Shown piece after piece: positions 5,841-5,952 of a stretch of 5,952 nt of DNA. Source of the DNA: an uncultured Nitrospirota bacterium (GTDB lineage Bacteria; Nitrospinota; Nitrospinia; SZUA-224); NCBI GenBank assembly GCA_913009285.1, contig CAJVYE010000079.1, positions 1 through 5,952 of the forward strand, read 5' to 3'. Below the pieces are notes generated by a model that searched no databases, was not told the origin of the DNA, and saw only the letters and a list, made by a program, of their open reading frames with translations. Each line of letters opens with the position of its first letter. Positions within the stretch are counted from its first letter, which is position 1. A program made the position numbers and the translations under genes.

Positions 5841-5952
5841 ATAAAGGTTGCAATCTTGAATAATAGATGCTATGCTTTATTTCATGAGCACATTAGTCGA
5901 ATTGAGGGAAAAATTTGATTTCGTATGGCCGCTTTTGGACGAACGCACCCGA
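5841..5952 (+). mobile_element. Probable left end of an ISAzo13-type insertion sequence
   Basis: Inferred from the transposase N-terminus at 5884. The boundary with host DNA is unknown and only bounded by the lipA stop at 5838-5840. No target duplication or inverted terminal repeat can be checked because the right end is outside the window. Confidence 0.45.
5884..5952 (+). CDS. ISAzo13-family transposase, N-terminal fragment (partial)
   Basis: An open frame starting at ATG 5884 (or in frame at ATG 5872) runs off the right edge. The 23 visible residues include LREKFDFVWPLLDERTR. The stretch LxxKFxxxxPxLDERTR is what I recall from the start of ISAzo13-type transposases, which normally continue RLWAAAEA and then a helix-turn-helix. 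The last 30 bases look richer in G and C than the surrounding host genes, as expected for an acquired insertion sequence. It begins 43 bases after the lipA stop, so the left end of the element should lie in 5841-5883; I cannot identify the terminal repeat without the other end. No clear ribosome binding site is visible for either start. The call rests on a very short stretch. Confidence 0.65.
   Translation, partial: MSTLVELREKFDFVWPLLDERTR

Noticed and set aside
5839..5882. 8-bp inverted repeat AAATAAAG / CTTTATTT after lipA
   Set aside because: The arms are almost all A/T with a 28-base loop and no T-run, so it is a poor terminator. Such a pair is easily found by chance in AT-rich DNA, and it is not supported as an IS end.

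Overview
This is a 5.95 kb, AT-rich window from a diderm (Gram-negative) bacterium. Evidence for two membranes is a TolC-family outer-membrane efflux protein and a lipobox-bearing lipoprotein. The MiaA and LipA sequences, and the scattered short repeats of the type TTTTCGA and GGGACGGGTCAG, remind me of Nitrospirota or Desulfobacterota genomes. That taxonomic guess is an inference with low confidence.

Layout. Four genes run leftward on the minus strand. From upstream to downstream they are: a lipoprotein with a seven-bladed YVTN beta-propeller (3277-4689), a TolC/OEP-family protein (1616-3214), miaA, which encodes tRNA dimethylallyltransferase (680-1606), and, after a 133-base repeat-rich gap, an exported TPR protein cut off by the left edge (1-546). 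The last is probably the N-terminal part of an Slt-type lytic murein transglycosylase. The first three are tightly packed (62 and 9 base gaps) and look like one transcription unit. On the plus strand, lipA (lipoyl synthase) diverges from the propeller gene. The start of an ISAzo13-type transposase follows and runs off the right edge.

The divergent region 4690-4946 holds good sigma70-like promoters in both directions. Two face left (TTGCCA-17-TATACT and TTGACA-17-AATAAT). One faces right (TTGACA-17-TTTAAA), and it places the lipA transcription start downstream of the most distal ATG, which argues for a shorter LipA starting at 4947. The -35 boxes of the rightward promoter and of the distal leftward promoter form the arms of a perfect 7-base inverted repeat.

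The repeats are the most distinctive part. A 7-base tandem array lies inside the N-terminus of the TPR gene, and its unit length is not a multiple of three. A 14-bp inverted repeat of the same unit straddles the miaA stop codon and supplies MiaA's last residues. A dispersed intergenic repeat occurs in three gaps. The genes are mostly familiar housekeeping and envelope functions. I see no convincing undescribed multi-gene system, but the repeat family and its effects on gene ends and promoters deserve a check. There is no gene-free stretch longer than 300 bases.
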